From the NCBI GenBank assembly GCA_001028025.1, contig LDAQ01000012.1:4251-68250 (forward strand): a stretch of DNA of 64,000 bases, in the 5' to 3' direction. Positions 14,617-23,683 of this stretch are shown here, piece by piece (within the stretch, counting starts at the first letter, position 1; each line of letters begins with the position of its first letter). Source of the stretch: Faecalicatena fissicatena (GTDB lineage: Bacteria; Bacillota; Clostridia; Lachnospirales; Lachnospiraceae). The translations under genes and the position numbers were made by a program. The notes beneath the pieces were generated by a model. That model was not told the DNA's origin. It worked only from the letters and a program-made list of their open reading frames with translations, and ran no database searches.

Positions 14617-16702
14617 TATCTTTTCCAAACTTAGAAAACAAAATAAAGGGCAGTACCTGATCCTGGGGTTCTGTATCTCCCTCTCGGTCCTGCTGATTAC
14701 GTCTTTTGCCCTCATGTACCTGGGACCTACCATTCAGGAATTCCTGCCCGAAGGAGGGGATACCCGGAAACTGGCAACGCTCCTGCTGGGTGTAACAGCC
14801 GTGGGCTGTACCATATTTACACTCTACGCATCCAGCCTGTTCTTTCGCTATAAGAGCCGGGAATTCGGCATTCTGCTGGCACTCGGTTCTCCGAAAAAAG
14901 CACTGAAGCCCCTGTTGTTTTCCGAGCTTGCTCTCGTCACCTGCATCAGTACAGTAATCGGCCTGATCCTGTCGGTTCCGGTTTCCTTCGGCATATGGAA
15001 GCTGTTTGAGACCTTCCTTCTGCCCACAGAGGAAATGGTATACCGCTTTGGCTGGCAGGGATTTATCATAGGGATTGCATTCTGTATCGTACTTACCCTG
15101 CTGCTCTTTTTTGCAGGCAGGCGCTTTATACGCAGAACGGATATCATGGATATTCTGCGGGCAGGCCAGAAAACAGAGATGGTAAAAGAAATTCCTTCCT
15201 GGACAGGAAAACTGGGCATCATCCTCACTGTCACAGGCATCGTACTTGCACTGGGTGTGCCAGCTGTCGCAGCTAAAGTATTTTATATTAACATACCTTC
15301 CATCTTCAACCTTGTTTATTTCGTGGCACTTGCCGGGATTTATCTGATTATACTCAGCTGCGTGTCCCAGTCTTCAGCCGGAAAGCACAAAGATAAGTAT
15401 TACAAAAATCTGGTTTCCATCAGTATGATGCGTTTTACCGCAAAAGTGACAACTAAAAACATGTGCGTTATCGTACTTTTACTGTTCTGCTGCCTGTTTG
15501 CTGCCTTTTTCGGGATGTTGTACAGTGACACTGAAGGAATTTCCATCGGGGAAAATGAAAAAGCCTATTCATTCCATTTTCCGGCAGAAGAAGAACAGAT
15601 TACAAAAGAAGACATTGAGAATCTTGCCGATGATTATGACATAACCCTCGCTTCGTACACGGAAACCGATGCTGCAAATCTGGTAATCTCCTACCGTTAC
15701 AGAGACCTGATTGACAGTGAGTACGTTACCCTGGATGCCAAAGAAGGCAAACTGGCACTGTTCTTCCCGGAGAGCATCTATGAGGAGATCAGCGGACAGG
15801 ACATCTCCGTTGAGCCAAATACGTATAAAACGATTACAAATAAGGACTACAAAGAAACGCTGTGGGAATTCAAAGACGGACTGTACTCCGCTTTCAACCC
15901 GGATACAGGTAAAAACCTTGAACTTTCCTTTGGCGGCACCGTGGAATTCGATGCTCTGAACAGTATGAGCAGTCCATTTGCCTATGTTCTGAATGATGCG
16001 GATTATCAGGCTGCAGCTGCCTCTCTTGGCAGCCAGTACATGGAAAAGGTCATATGTTTCGATGTAAAAGACACGGAACACTCCTATAGCTTTGCCCAAG
16101 CACTGCAGATGGAATACGTACGACACTCCAGCAAACTGTCTGATTTTATGGGAAATTATGATGCCTGGGAAGACCGGAAGGCACAGGAAAACGGCGAGAC
16201 CTATGGCTATGCAGGAAGCATTGGGCTTTCAAGTGACATGGAACGTGCTCCATATGACTGGAAATACGCCCCCCGCTTAACCGTCCAGATGCGTCAGGAA
16301 CATATGCAGGAAGTATCCGTTTACGTCATGCTCTGTCTGTACATCTTCATCATCATGCTGGCGACCATCACAATCATGAGCTATGTGCGCAGCATCACAG
16401 TAGCAACAGACAACAAAACACTGTTCGAAAGCCTGACAAAACTCGGAGCTGGTCCCGTGTACAACAGAAACATCCTGAAAAAACAGCTCCGAAAAATCTT
16501 CCAGTACCCTGCGCTGATGGGATGTACCATCGCCTGGATATACGCACTGTTTATGTCTTTCTTTAACGATATGAGAGTGACCCCCTCCGAACTGCGCAAC
16601 CTGGGATACCTGGTACTGCTGATATTTATAATCTGGGGAGTCCTCTACGCGGTATACAGATGTGCCCTCCACAAATCCCAGCAGATACTCGGAATACTTT
16701 AA
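14603..16702 (+). CDS. Bce-type ABC transporter, FtsX-fold permease
   Basis: A 699-residue permease. Start chosen at ATG 14603, overlapping the ATPase gene by 14 bases and beginning MTLHSIFSKLRKQNKGQYLI as BceB/VraG proteins do; a longer frame from 14546 lies inside the ATPase gene. It has about ten membrane helices in the BceB layout: one N-terminal helix, paired helices to about residue 310, a large extracellular domain (about 310-560, sensing or shielding lipid-linked peptide targets), then three helices from about 575. The pair forms a transporter likely to protect against antimicrobial peptides, perhaps bacteriocins or bacitracin-like compounds (inference). Confidence 0.88.
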   Translation: MTLHSIFSKLRKQNKGQYLILGFCISLSVLLITSFALMYLGPTIQEFLPEGGDTRKLATLLLGVTAVGCTIFTLYASSLFFRYKSREFGILLALGSPKKALKPLLFSELALVTCISTVIGLILSVPVSFGIWKLFETFLLPTEEMVYRFGWQGFIIGIAFCIVLTLLLFFAGRRFIRRTDIMDILRAGQKTEMVKEIPSWTGKLGIILTVTGIVLALGVPAVAAKVFYINIPSIFNLVYFVALAGIYLIILSCVSQSSAGKHKDKYYKNLVSISMMRFTAKVTTKNMCVIVLLLFCCLFAAFFGMLYSDTEGISIGENEKAYSFHFPAEEEQITKEDIENLADDYDITLASYTETDAANLVISYRYRDLIDSEYVTLDAKEGKLALFFPESIYEEISGQDISVEPNTYKTITNKDYKETLWEFKDGLYSAFNPDTGKNLELSFGGTVEFDALNSMSSPFAYVLNDADYQAAAASLGSQYMEKVICFDVKDTEHSYSFAQALQMEYVRHSSKLSDFMGNYDAWEDRKAQENGETYGYAGSIGLSSDMERAPYDWKYAPRLTVQMRQEHMQEVSVYVMLCLYIFIIMLATITIMSYVRSITVATDNKTLFESLTKLGAGPVYNRNILKKQLRKIFQYPALMGCTIAWIYALFMSFFNDMRVTPSELRNLGYLVLLIFIIWGVLYAVYRCALHKSQQILGIL

Positions 16703-16772
16703 CTAGAACGGGTGTCGTATAAAATTTTTTTATCGACGTACGTTACAATGTAATCAGGAAGGAGTTGATTAT

Positions 16773-17023
16773 ATGACGACTATCAGTGTTACAAAAGCAA
16801 GAGAGAATATCTATCAGTTGATTTCAGATGAAAAACTACTTGTGAGCCAATTACTATAACGAACAATAAAGGGAAAAATGCGGTCTTAATAGGCGAAGCA
16901 GATTGGAAAGAGATAGAAGAAACACTATACCTAATGTCTATTCCCAAAATGGCGGAATCCATCATCACTGGAGGCAACACTCCGTTGGAGGAATGCATAT
17001 CTGAAGATAAGGTGGATTGGTAA
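16773..17023 (+). pseudogene. YefM/Phd-type antitoxin, frameshifted orphan
   Basis: Reading from ATG 16773 gives MTTISVTKARENIYQLISDE and then stops early at about 16857; a shift of frame near 16842 restores EPITITNNKGKNAVLIGEADW and continues to DKVDW and a stop at 17021. Joined, this is a complete YefM-like antitoxin, so the gene is broken by a small indel (or a sequencing error). A good ribosome site (GGAAGGAG) precedes it. The YoeB/Txe toxin that normally follows is absent; only about 50 bases separate the antitoxin end from a terminator. It is best seen as the remnant of a toxin-antitoxin pair. The 16703-16772 and 17024-17076 flanks show nothing else. Confidence 0.75.
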
Positions 17024-17076
17024 GTGTATAATGGCAAAATAAGATAACGCTGGTTTAGAAAGTATTCCAAAATATC

Positions 17077-17106
17077 GGACCGCCCTCATCAGGCGGTCCT
17101 TTTTTT
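17077..17106 (+). terminator. Intrinsic terminator (plus strand)
   Basis: GGACCGCC (17077-17084) and GGCGGTCC (17092-17099) pair around a 7-base loop and are followed by seven T residues. It overlaps the last codons of the MATE gene on the other strand and would end transcription coming from the transporter/antitoxin side. Confidence 0.85.
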
Positions 17107-18426
17107 CAGAAACTTTTTCTTCATATAAATATAACCGATTCCGTCCGCAAGCAGCCATCCAATAGGAACTGCGGCCCAGATCCCTGTCACCCCGATCTGA
17201 GGGACTGCAGACAGGGCATACGCCAGAACCACCCGGCTTCCCAGCGATGCTGCGGTAAGGATCACGGACATGCCCGGCATCTTGACTGCCCTGTAAAAAC
17301 CATAGAACAGAAATAGGAAGCCGATCAGACAATAAAAGCTTCCCTCGATTCTGAGGTAGCTTATACCCACGGCGAGTATCTCTGTCTCCTGTGGTTTTAT
17401 AAACAGAAGGAGCAATGGTTTTGCAAAAATCCACACGCCTGCAGAGATAACCAGGCAGAAAATGCATACAAGCAGTACAGCACTTTTGATTCCTTCCCGT
17501 ATACGCCCCTTCTTCCCGGCCCCGTAATTCTGCGCCACAAATGTGGAAAATGCATTACCAAAATCCTGAACGGGCATGTATGCAAAAGAATCGATCTTCA
17601 CCGCAGCAGAAAAAGCCGCCATCACGATTGTGCCAAAGCTGTTCACCAGCCCCTGCACCATCAGAATTCCAAAATTCATGACCGATTGCTGAATGCAGGT
17701 CAAAAATGACAGTTGAAATATTTCCTTCAAAACCGGAACATTCCACCTGAAATGTATTCTGCCGGGCATCATTCCCCGGAACCTCATCACTACATACAGA
17801 CAGATTCCCGCCGCAGATACGTACTGAGAAATGACCGTAGCCGCCGCGGCACCTGCAACACCCATTTTTAATACCAGCACAAAATATAAGTCAAGCCCTA
17901 TATTCAGAACCGCTGAGACTCCCAGGAATATAAGAGGCACCGTGGAGTTCCCCAGTGCCCTGAGCCATGAGGCGAAAAAGTTATACAGAAAAGTAGCTGG
18001 TATTCCCCAGAAGATAACCCACAGGTATTCCCGCATCATTCCGTAAATCTCCCCTGGCACCTGCATAAGCCTGAGGATCAGATCAATTCCTCCGAATACA
18101 ATCCCAACCACGAGGGCTGTCACTCCGCCGATCAGGACAAAAGACATGAACACACCGTTTTTCAGGCCGTCCATGTCCTTTTTTCCAAAACAAAGGGAGA
18201 ATTCCACGCTGCTCCCCATACACAGACCTAAGAGAATGGATGTCAGAAATGTCATCAACGTGTAGGAAGCACCGACTGCCGCCAGTGCCTCCTTTCCTAA
18301 AAACTGTCCTACAATTAAAGTATCCGCAATATTATACAGCTGCTGAAGCAGATTACCTGCCATCATAGGCAGGGCGAACCAGATCAGAGACTTTCTGATA
18401 CTGCCCTCCGTAAAATCCCGATTCAT
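17089..18426 (-). CDS. MATE-family multidrug/metabolite exporter
   Basis: A 445-residue, twelve-helix MATE protein (two homologous six-helix halves) that would export drugs or metabolites with a sodium or proton gradient. Family features include the N-terminal GSIRKSLIWFALPMMAGNLLQQLYNIADTLIVGQFLGKEAL and the mid-protein KIDSFAYMPVQDFGNAFSTFVAQNYGAGKK (read in parts), a region conserved in NorM/DinF-like proteins. It ends in a lysine-rich tail (MKKKFLKKRTA). The gene lies 26 bases after the FGGY kinase gene on the same strand, so the two may share a transcript. Substrate unknown. Confidence 0.9.
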   Translation of the reverse strand: MNRDFTEGSIRKSLIWFALPMMAGNLLQQLYNIADTLIVGQFLGKEALAAVGASYTLMTFLTSILLGLCMGSSVEFSLCFGKKDMDGLKNGVFMSFVLIGGVTALVVGIVFGGIDLILRLMQVPGEIYGMMREYLWVIFWGIPATFLYNFFASWLRALGNSTVPLIFLGVSAVLNIGLDLYFVLVLKMGVAGAAAATVISQYVSAAGICLYVVMRFRGMMPGRIHFRWNVPVLKEIFQLSFLTCIQQSVMNFGILMVQGLVNSFGTIVMAAFSAAVKIDSFAYMPVQDFGNAFSTFVAQNYGAGKKGRIREGIKSAVLLVCIFCLVISAGVWIFAKPLLLLFIKPQETEILAVGISYLRIEGSFYCLIGFLFLFYGFYRAVKMPGMSVILTAASLGSRVVLAYALSAVPQIGVTGIWAAVPIGWLLADGIGYIYMKKKFLKKRTA

Positions 18427-18452
18427 GTTTCTTCACCTGATAAGGCCTGCAG

Positions 18453-20048
18453 TTAATCCAATATCTCTACAGCTGCCCGCTCGATCGGCAGACCTGCCAC
18501 ATACCTCTCCATAAACTTCTCAAAGCCTTCCACATCTTTTGGATCCGGCTCGAGTGTAACAGACTTCTCGTCTGCAAATATTTTCTGTGCCAGGTAAGCA
18601 TCCAGTGTCTCGCCCTCTTCTTTGTTCTTCATATAGGAAGCCAGCAGCGCAATGCCCCATGCACCGCCCTCTCCTGCAGTCTCCATAACAGATACCGGTA
18701 CTTTCGTAGCCGCTGCCATAATTCTCTGTCCCACACCGGCTGTTTTGAAGAGTCCGCCGTGTCCCAGAATCTGATCAAGCTCCACGCCATCGTTGTACAG
18801 GATGTCCATACCCAGTTTCAGCGCGCCCAGACACGTAAACAGATGGGAACGCATAAAGTTTGCCAGAGTAAACTTACTCTCCGGTGTTCTCACGAACATC
18901 GGGCAGCCCTTCTCAAACCCGGTAATGTGCTCGCCTGAGAAATAGCAGTAGGAAAGCAGTCCGCCGCAGTCCGCATCGCCTTCCAGCGCTTTGTTATACA
19001 GAGTTCCGAACAGCTTGTTCATATCCACTTCCATGCCCATAGCCTCTGAAAATTCTTTAAACAGATTCACCCATGCATTCAGATCAGATGTGCAGTTATT
19101 GGAATGAACCATAGCTACCAGATCCCCAGCCGGTGTTGTCACCAGATCGATCTCCGGATATACTTTGGAGAGTTCTCTTTCCAGAACGACCATAGCGAAT
19201 ACAGAGGTGCCTGCTGATACATTGGCCGTACGCTTTGCAACACTGTTCGTTGCTGCCATGCCTGTACCACCGTCACTCTCCGGCGGACACACCGGTATTC
19301 CGGCTTTCAAGGTGCCTGTCACATCCAGCATTCTTGCCCCCTCTTCACTGAGCACGCCTGCATCTTCACCTGCAACCAGTACTTCAGGAAGCAGTTCCTG
19401 CAGTTTCCATGGATATCCACACTCTTTTACAAGTTCGTCAAACTGTTCTTCCATGCGCTGGTTGAAATCCTTCTTCTCTACATCGATCGGGAACATTCCG
19501 GAAGCTTCGCCGATACCAAGTACCTTTTTACCTGTCAGCTGCCAATGTACGTATCCGGCCAGCGTCGTAAAGAAATCAATATCTTTCACATGCTCTTCCC
19601 CGTTCAGGATTGCCTGATACAGATGCGCGATGCTCCATCTTTGAGGAATATTGTACTGAAATACCTCTGTCAGCTTTTGGGATGCCTGTCCTGTGATGTT
19701 GTTTCTCCATGTACGGAAGGCTGTCAGCAGCTCTCCGTCCTTATTAAAAGGAAGGTAGCCGTGCATCATACCGCTGAATCCAATGACACCGATCGTCTCC
19801 AGCGCCAGGCCATATGTATTCTTTACATTTCCAGCCAGATCCTGGTAGCAGTCCTGCAGTCCCTTCCATACGGCATCCAGACTGTATGTCCAGATGTTAT
19901 TTACATACTGATTCTCCCAGTCATGGCTTCCTGAAGCAAGGACCTTTCCGGCCTCGTCCACCAGTACGGCTTTAATTCTTGTAGAGCCAAATTCAATTCC
20001 CAGAGCGGTTTTTCCCGCTGCAATGATTTCTTTTGCTTCCATGTTCAT
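18453..20048 (-). CDS. FGGY-family sugar kinase (xylulo-/ribulokinase-like)
   Basis: A 531-residue ATP-dependent sugar kinase: LGIEFGSTRIKAVLVDEAG is the first phosphate loop, VIGFSGMMHGYLPFNKDG and AFRTWRNN are the substrate strands, SAGTSVFAMVV the second phosphate motif, and LGHGGLFKTAGVGQRIMAAA with TAGEGGAWGIALLASY the C-terminal nucleotide site. It belongs to the long-form xylulokinase/L-ribulokinase-like group common in Lachnospiraceae; no isomerase or epimerase gene adjoins, so I cannot fix the sugar. ATG 20048 follows GGAGAGGTG; an alternative ATG is two codons on. It precedes a MATE gene. Confidence 0.85.
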   Translation of the reverse strand: MNMEAKEIIAAGKTALGIEFGSTRIKAVLVDEAGKVLASGSHDWENQYVNNIWTYSLDAVWKGLQDCYQDLAGNVKNTYGLALETIGVIGFSGMMHGYLPFNKDGELLTAFRTWRNNITGQASQKLTEVFQYNIPQRWSIAHLYQAILNGEEHVKDIDFFTTLAGYVHWQLTGKKVLGIGEASGMFPIDVEKKDFNQRMEEQFDELVKECGYPWKLQELLPEVLVAGEDAGVLSEEGARMLDVTGTLKAGIPVCPPESDGGTGMAATNSVAKRTANVSAGTSVFAMVVLERELSKVYPEIDLVTTPAGDLVAMVHSNNCTSDLNAWVNLFKEFSEAMGMEVDMNKLFGTLYNKALEGDADCGGLLSYCYFSGEHITGFEKGCPMFVRTPESKFTLANFMRSHLFTCLGALKLGMDILYNDGVELDQILGHGGLFKTAGVGQRIMAAATKVPVSVMETAGEGGAWGIALLASYMKNKEEGETLDAYLAQKIFADEKSVTLEPDPKDVEGFEKFMERYVAGLPIERAAVEILD

Positions 20049-20202
20049 TAAACACCTCTCCTACTTATTCAGAATTGTCTATTATTCTTCCAGGTCTTCT
20101 TATACTGCTGTTTTTACAGAACTCCTGAATTACTTCTATTTTATCCTGTCCAGTCATTTAATACAACTATTTTTTAACGAAGATTGAGAGGGGGATTTTT
20201 TT

Positions 20203-20231
20203 GGGGGGACGCCTGGCGTGAGACGGGACGG
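20203..20231 (+). repeat. Half copy of the palindromic element (left border only)
   Basis: GGGGGGACGCCTGGCG followed by TGAGACGGGACGG matches the left border and first arm bases of copies A and C, but no complementary right arm is found downstream. It is a truncated remnant. The rest of 20049-20217 is AT-rich with no recognisable gene. Confidence 0.6.
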
Positions 20232-20409
20232 AACTGTTTTGGGAGAGGGATTGATCTGGTGCAGCTATTTTCTTGTTCTGGGTATCGTTATTCCGGCGCA
20301 GTCAGATTATGCTAATAATATGGCTGAACTTGTTGTTTCGGTTTTGAGTGTAATTTCTATTTTGTTTGCCTTTGTTGAATTTTTAAGAAGAAAGGATGAT
20401 AAAGATTAA
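20218..20409 (+). CDS. Possible small membrane protein
   Basis: A 63-codon frame with two hydrophobic stretches (IWCSYFLVLGIVIPA and ELVVSVLSVISILFAFVEF) and a charged end (RRKDDKD). A terminator follows directly at 20412. However, the first codons fall within the truncated palindromic repeat and no convincing ribosome site precedes the ATG; translation may instead begin at an internal codon. It may be a real short membrane protein or a remnant. Confidence 0.35.
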   Translation: MRRDGTVLGEGLIWCSYFLVLGIVIPAQSDYANNMAELVVSVLSVISILFAFVEFLRRKDDKD

Positions 20410-20411
20410 AG

Positions 20412-20441
20412 GATGGCTGAGAAAATCAGCTGTCTTTTTTT
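20412..20441 (+). terminator. Intrinsic terminator
   Basis: A nine-pair stem with two wobbles (GATGGCTGA with TCAGCTGTC, loop GAAAA) is followed by seven T residues. It lies just after the small membrane-protein frame. Confidence 0.7.
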
Positions 20442-20543
20442 ATTTATGGGTTAGTCCGATGAAAAGACCTTCTCATAACAGGATCCGTATATTTTTACCA
20501 AACATGAAAATACTATTCTGAGAATCTATTTAAGGAGGCACGT

Positions 20544-21053
20544 ATGGACAAACAAATACTGCAGTTGATTAACGGACAGATTAATTTTGAATTCTTTTCT
20601 TCTTATCTTTATCTTGGTTTTGCAAATTATTACGCGGAAGCCGATCTGGACGGTTTTGAGAACTGGTTTCGCATCCAGGCACAGGAGGAACTTGATCATG
20701 CAATGCTGCTGATCCAGTATCTTCATAACAATGACCAGAAAGTCATTCTGGAACAGATCCGCAAACCGGATCTGAAGCTTACCAGCCACACCCAGCCGCT
20801 GAAAATTGCTTATGAGCATGAAAAACAGGTAACTGTACGCTTTAACCGGATCTATGAGGCAGCCTTTAAAAAGAAGGATTTCCGCACCACACAACTGCTT
20901 GAATGGTTCATCATGGAACAGGGCGAGGAAGAAAAAGCCGCCAGTGATCTCTTGGCCAAAATGAATCTGTTCGGCAATGACTCAAAAGGACTTTACGAAC
21001 TCAACAAGGAGTTTGCTGCCAGAGTCTATGCTGCCCCCTCACTCGTACTTTAG
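20544..21053 (+). CDS. ftnA: Ferritin (iron-storage protein)
   Basis: A 169-residue non-haem ferritin that oxidises ferrous iron and stores it in a 24-subunit cage. Ferroxidase residues are visible: E16 in NFEFFSSYLYLG, E49 and H52 in QAQEELDHAM, and E93 in YEHEKQ, with EQGEEEKAAS in the fourth helix. Length and helix pattern match bacterial FtnA. The ATG follows AAGGAGG. A superoxide reductase gene lies 59 bases downstream, and together they limit iron-driven oxygen damage. I did not find a clear Fur or PerR box in the upstream region. Confidence 0.94.
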   Translation: MDKQILQLINGQINFEFFSSYLYLGFANYYAEADLDGFENWFRIQAQEELDHAMLLIQYLHNNDQKVILEQIRKPDLKLTSHTQPLKIAYEHEKQVTVRFNRIYEAAFKKKDFRTTQLLEWFIMEQGEEEKAASDLLAKMNLFGNDSKGLYELNKEFAARVYAAPSLVL

Positions 21054-21112
21054 AGCGGGCTTTATCATTCAGGGAGAACCTGAAAAGTTTAATTCAAACG
21101 GAGGAATCAAAA

Positions 21113-21502
21113 ATGTCAAAACATGAACCAATCTTTTATGCCTGTGACAACTGTCATATCATTATCGAGGAAATTAACGGAAACAAAGAAGGCTTTTCCT
21201 GCTGCGGAACCCAGATGGAAAAACTCACCCCGAATACATCCGAAGGCGCACACGAAAAACACATGCCGGTAGTAGAACAAAATGGGAACACGATTACGGT
21301 TAAAGTGGGAAGCATCTTTCATCCCATGTCAGAGGAGCACAGTATCGAATGGATCTATCTGCAGACTGAAAAAGGCGGACAGAGAATCCATCTTGATCCG
21401 GACAGCGAACCTGTTGCAACATTTGTAGTGTGTGATGGGGACAGGGCGCTGGCAGCATACGCATACTGTAACCTCCATGGCTTCTGGAAGGTGGAAATCT
21501 AA
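21113..21502 (+). CDS. Superoxide reductase (desulfoferrodoxin)
   Basis: A 129-residue two-domain enzyme that reduces superoxide to hydrogen peroxide without making oxygen, as anaerobes need. The N-terminal desulforedoxin domain has C11, C14, C30 and C31 as a rubredoxin-type iron site; the C-terminal domain has the catalytic EKHMP motif (K49, H50), H70 and H76 in FHPMSEEHSIEWIYL, and C119/H122 in YCNLHGFWKV, the complete His4Cys iron site. Ribosome site ACGGAGGAATC. Partner of the ferritin gene. Confidence 0.95.
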   Translation: MSKHEPIFYACDNCHIIIEEINGNKEGFSCCGTQMEKLTPNTSEGAHEKHMPVVEQNGNTITVKVGSIFHPMSEEHSIEWIYLQTEKGGQRIHLDPDSEPVATFVVCDGDRALAAYAYCNLHGFWKVEI

Positions 21503-21557
21503 GGGGGCGGAAGGTACGGAGGAAGTACGCCTGCGCAAAGAGGGACTCAGGTCGGGA

Positions 21558-21630
21558 CGGGGGAAAAAGAAGAGGAACCTTTGCAGGTACATTCTATGCT
21601 CCTGCAAAGGTTCCTTTTCTTTTTCCCCCG
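21558..21630. terminator. 30-bp stem-loop acting as a two-way terminator
   Basis: Bases 21558-21587 and 21601-21630 form a 30-pair stem with one mismatch and a 13-base loop, between the ends of the superoxide reductase gene and the convergent anti-sigma gene. The stem carries A-rich/T-rich stretches on both sides (GGAAAAAGA and TCTTTTTCCC). Immediately before it, TACGCCTGCGC recalls the border of the long palindromic elements, so it may be a reduced relative. Confidence 0.75.
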
Positions 21631-21649
21631 CCAACGGCGCGCCCCTCTT

Positions 21650-22840
21650 CTACTCCATTCCAAATGGAATCTCTGCCAGCACTATCATATTTCCATTTTC
21701 GTCTAGTCCTGCATTTTTGTCTATTACCTGCAGTATAAATTGAGTTGCATCGGAATGGTCAAATACCATTTCCTGGATCTGGCCGCCGGTTTCTGATTCC
21801 TCGGTACGGGAACCAAATTCCTGGTATATACGGTTTCCATTTGTGTCTGTCAGGATAACATCCGGGTTTCTTACTGCATATTCTTCCGGCAGGTAGTATT
21901 CAATGTGCATATTGCTTGGAGTCTGTATTACTTTCTTTACGATGAATCCGTTGTTTTCTGCGTTTGGCTCTGCTTCTCTGTTCTGGGAAGTATCCATGGT
22001 TGCTTTGAACTTCAGATCCCAGCTTCCTTTCACGGTTTTGAATCCGAGTCTGCTGAAATCTACTTTATCGAAGTTCTCCAGCGTTGAGTCCTGCTCTTCT
22101 CCTGATCTGTGGGCACCGATAGCGTCTGCGTTTATTTCTACCACTGTATCCTCGGTGAATTCACCGCCGTCTAAATAAGAAACGGGAATTCTCATAAGAG
22201 AGACAAAGACTCCATCCTCAGATTTATTTCCGGTTAATGTTGTTGTGGTATACGCTTCTTTTCCATCTACTGTAACCCAGGACCAGAAGGACACCGGATC
22301 CCCCTCCTCGTAGGTTAACAAATCAAGCCTGTCGGCCGTGTTCAGCTCTGCATCCTCTGTTCGTATGGAAAGAGTGAAATATAAATCTAATCCATCGCAG
22401 TATGCGTCTGTCACACTGATCGTGATTCCCTGGTCTTCCGCTACGTTTGTAATCTCTTCTTCTGGTTCTGTTACCACCGGTTTGGAATGCTTCTCAATAT
22501 TGCTGTATGCCGTTTTGTCTTTATCGGGATAGGGATTGCTCTCATGCATCTTCTGCAGACGGCCGAATACATCCCCCAGTATCGGAATGTCTTTTGCAAG
22601 TGCCGGGTTTGCATAAAATACACCCGACAGTACAATCACAAGGCATGCTGCGGCTGCGGCAATTCCCAGCCCTCTGTTCATACGTTTCCTGCTGCCTCCG
22701 CCTCCAATGCGCTTCATATGCACCTCACCGCTGCGGATCTTCTCATACATATCTTCCATCCGGTTATTTACGATATCCGGTATCTCTATATCATTCTGTA
22801 ATGCTTCTTTCAGTTCCATATCATTTTCCTGTCTGTTCAT
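21650..22840 (-). CDS. Anti-sigma factor-like membrane protein (DUF4179 type)
   Basis: A 396-residue protein with a short cytoplasmic part (1-55, MELKEALQNDIEIPDIVNNRMEDMYEKI then a basic RKRMNRG), one membrane helix (about 56-78), and a large outside domain (DUF4179, then a DUF5643-like C-terminal half with PSNMHIEYYLPEEYAV). This is the usual form of regulators that hold an ECF sigma factor at the membrane and release it on a surface signal. Its ATG overlaps the sigma gene stop by four bases (ATGA), showing translational coupling and supporting the partner assignment. The signal is unknown. Confidence 0.85.
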   Translation of the reverse strand: MNRQENDMELKEALQNDIEIPDIVNNRMEDMYEKIRSGEVHMKRIGGGGSRKRMNRGLGIAAAAACLVIVLSGVFYANPALAKDIPILGDVFGRLQKMHESNPYPDKDKTAYSNIEKHSKPVVTEPEEEITNVAEDQGITISVTDAYCDGLDLYFTLSIRTEDAELNTADRLDLLTYEEGDPVSFWSWVTVDGKEAYTTTTLTGNKSEDGVFVSLMRIPVSYLDGGEFTEDTVVEINADAIGAHRSGEEQDSTLENFDKVDFSRLGFKTVKGSWDLKFKATMDTSQNREAEPNAENNGFIVKKVIQTPSNMHIEYYLPEEYAVRNPDVILTDTNGNRIYQEFGSRTEESETGGQIQEMVFDHSDATQFILQVIDKNAGLDENGNMIVLAEIPFGME

Positions 22841-23370
22841 CCCTGCACCTCCATTCCATAAGCTGATGACGAGTGTTCCTTCAGATATATTTTTTTGAAA
22901 CAGTTTCGCCCCCGCGATAATCTTGTTTTTACGGTGTTCTCATTCATCTCCAGTATGGAGCCTATCTCCCTAATGCTGAAGCCTTCTACATAATAAAGCA
23001 GCAGTACAATGCGGTACTGTTCCTCCAGTTGATTCAAAAGCCCCAGAAATTCTCTGCCGGAGGTATCTACCTGCATCTCCTCCAGTTCCGGATGTTCATA
23101 AATCGGTACCATTTTTCCACGCTCCTTTAATATGCGGTTACAGTGATTAATCAGTATCCTTGTTAGCCATGTCTTAAAAAATTCAGGCTGACGCAGTCCC
23201 TGCAGATTTTCGTAGCTGCTGAGAACCGTGTCCTGCATGGCATCAGCCGCATCCGCATCATTTTTGAGCATACTGACCGCAATTTTATATAAAGCCTGCT
23301 TGTGCTCTTCCATCAGTGTTATAAAAGCTTCCTTATCACCGGCCTGTGCCCGTTTCACCAGATTTTTCAA
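22837..23370 (-). CDS. ECF-type RNA polymerase sigma factor
   Basis: About 177 residues with region 2 (EEHKQALYKIAVSMLKNDADAADAMQDTVLSSYENL) and region 4 (LLYYVEGFSIREIGSILEMNENTVKTRLSRGR), as in SigW/SigV-like factors. The frame opens with a GTG at 23376, but the AGGGGAG site is only one base before it; the TTG at 23370 is seven bases after that site and is the better start. It is followed by its anti-sigma partner with a four-base overlap. A TGAAAC-containing stretch lies upstream (about 23545) and could be a self-recognised promoter, but I cannot fix a -10. Confidence 0.92.
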   Translation of the reverse strand: MKNLVKRAQAGDKEAFITLMEEHKQALYKIAVSMLKNDADAADAMQDTVLSSYENLQGLRQPEFFKTWLTRILINHCNRILKERGKMVPIYEHPELEEMQVDTSGREFLGLLNQLEEQYRIVLLLYYVEGFSIREIGSILEMNENTVKTRLSRGRNCFKKIYLKEHSSSAYGMEVQG

Positions 23371-23376
23371 CTTCAC

Positions 23377-23683
23377 ACTCCCCTTGGTCTGCCAGCATGT
23401 TTCTGATCCTTCACTGTTCCCCTGAGCCCATGCTCAGCCGCACATGTAATTTCCCATTCGCCTGCTGGTCTGAATCGTATTTTAATACAGATATTTATTT
23501 TACAATCGATTGATACTAATTAGATAAAAAAGTATATTGAAAAGTTTCAGGATATTAAAAAAAAATGAAAAAAAGTTATTCCCCTCAAAACTTACGCCTG
23601 CTGTGAATGGCTTTCCGCATAACCTGACGTCATTTTACCCATAATATTAGAGATCAGAAGTTTTGTTATAAGGAGGTGCCCAA
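23377..23683. other. Intergenic region, no gene seen
   Basis: An AT-rich 307-base stretch between the divergent sigma-factor gene and the short 23684 gene. It presumably holds both promoters; apart from a TGAAACTTTT motif on the reverse strand and an A-run near 23560, I see nothing distinct. Confidence 0.5.
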
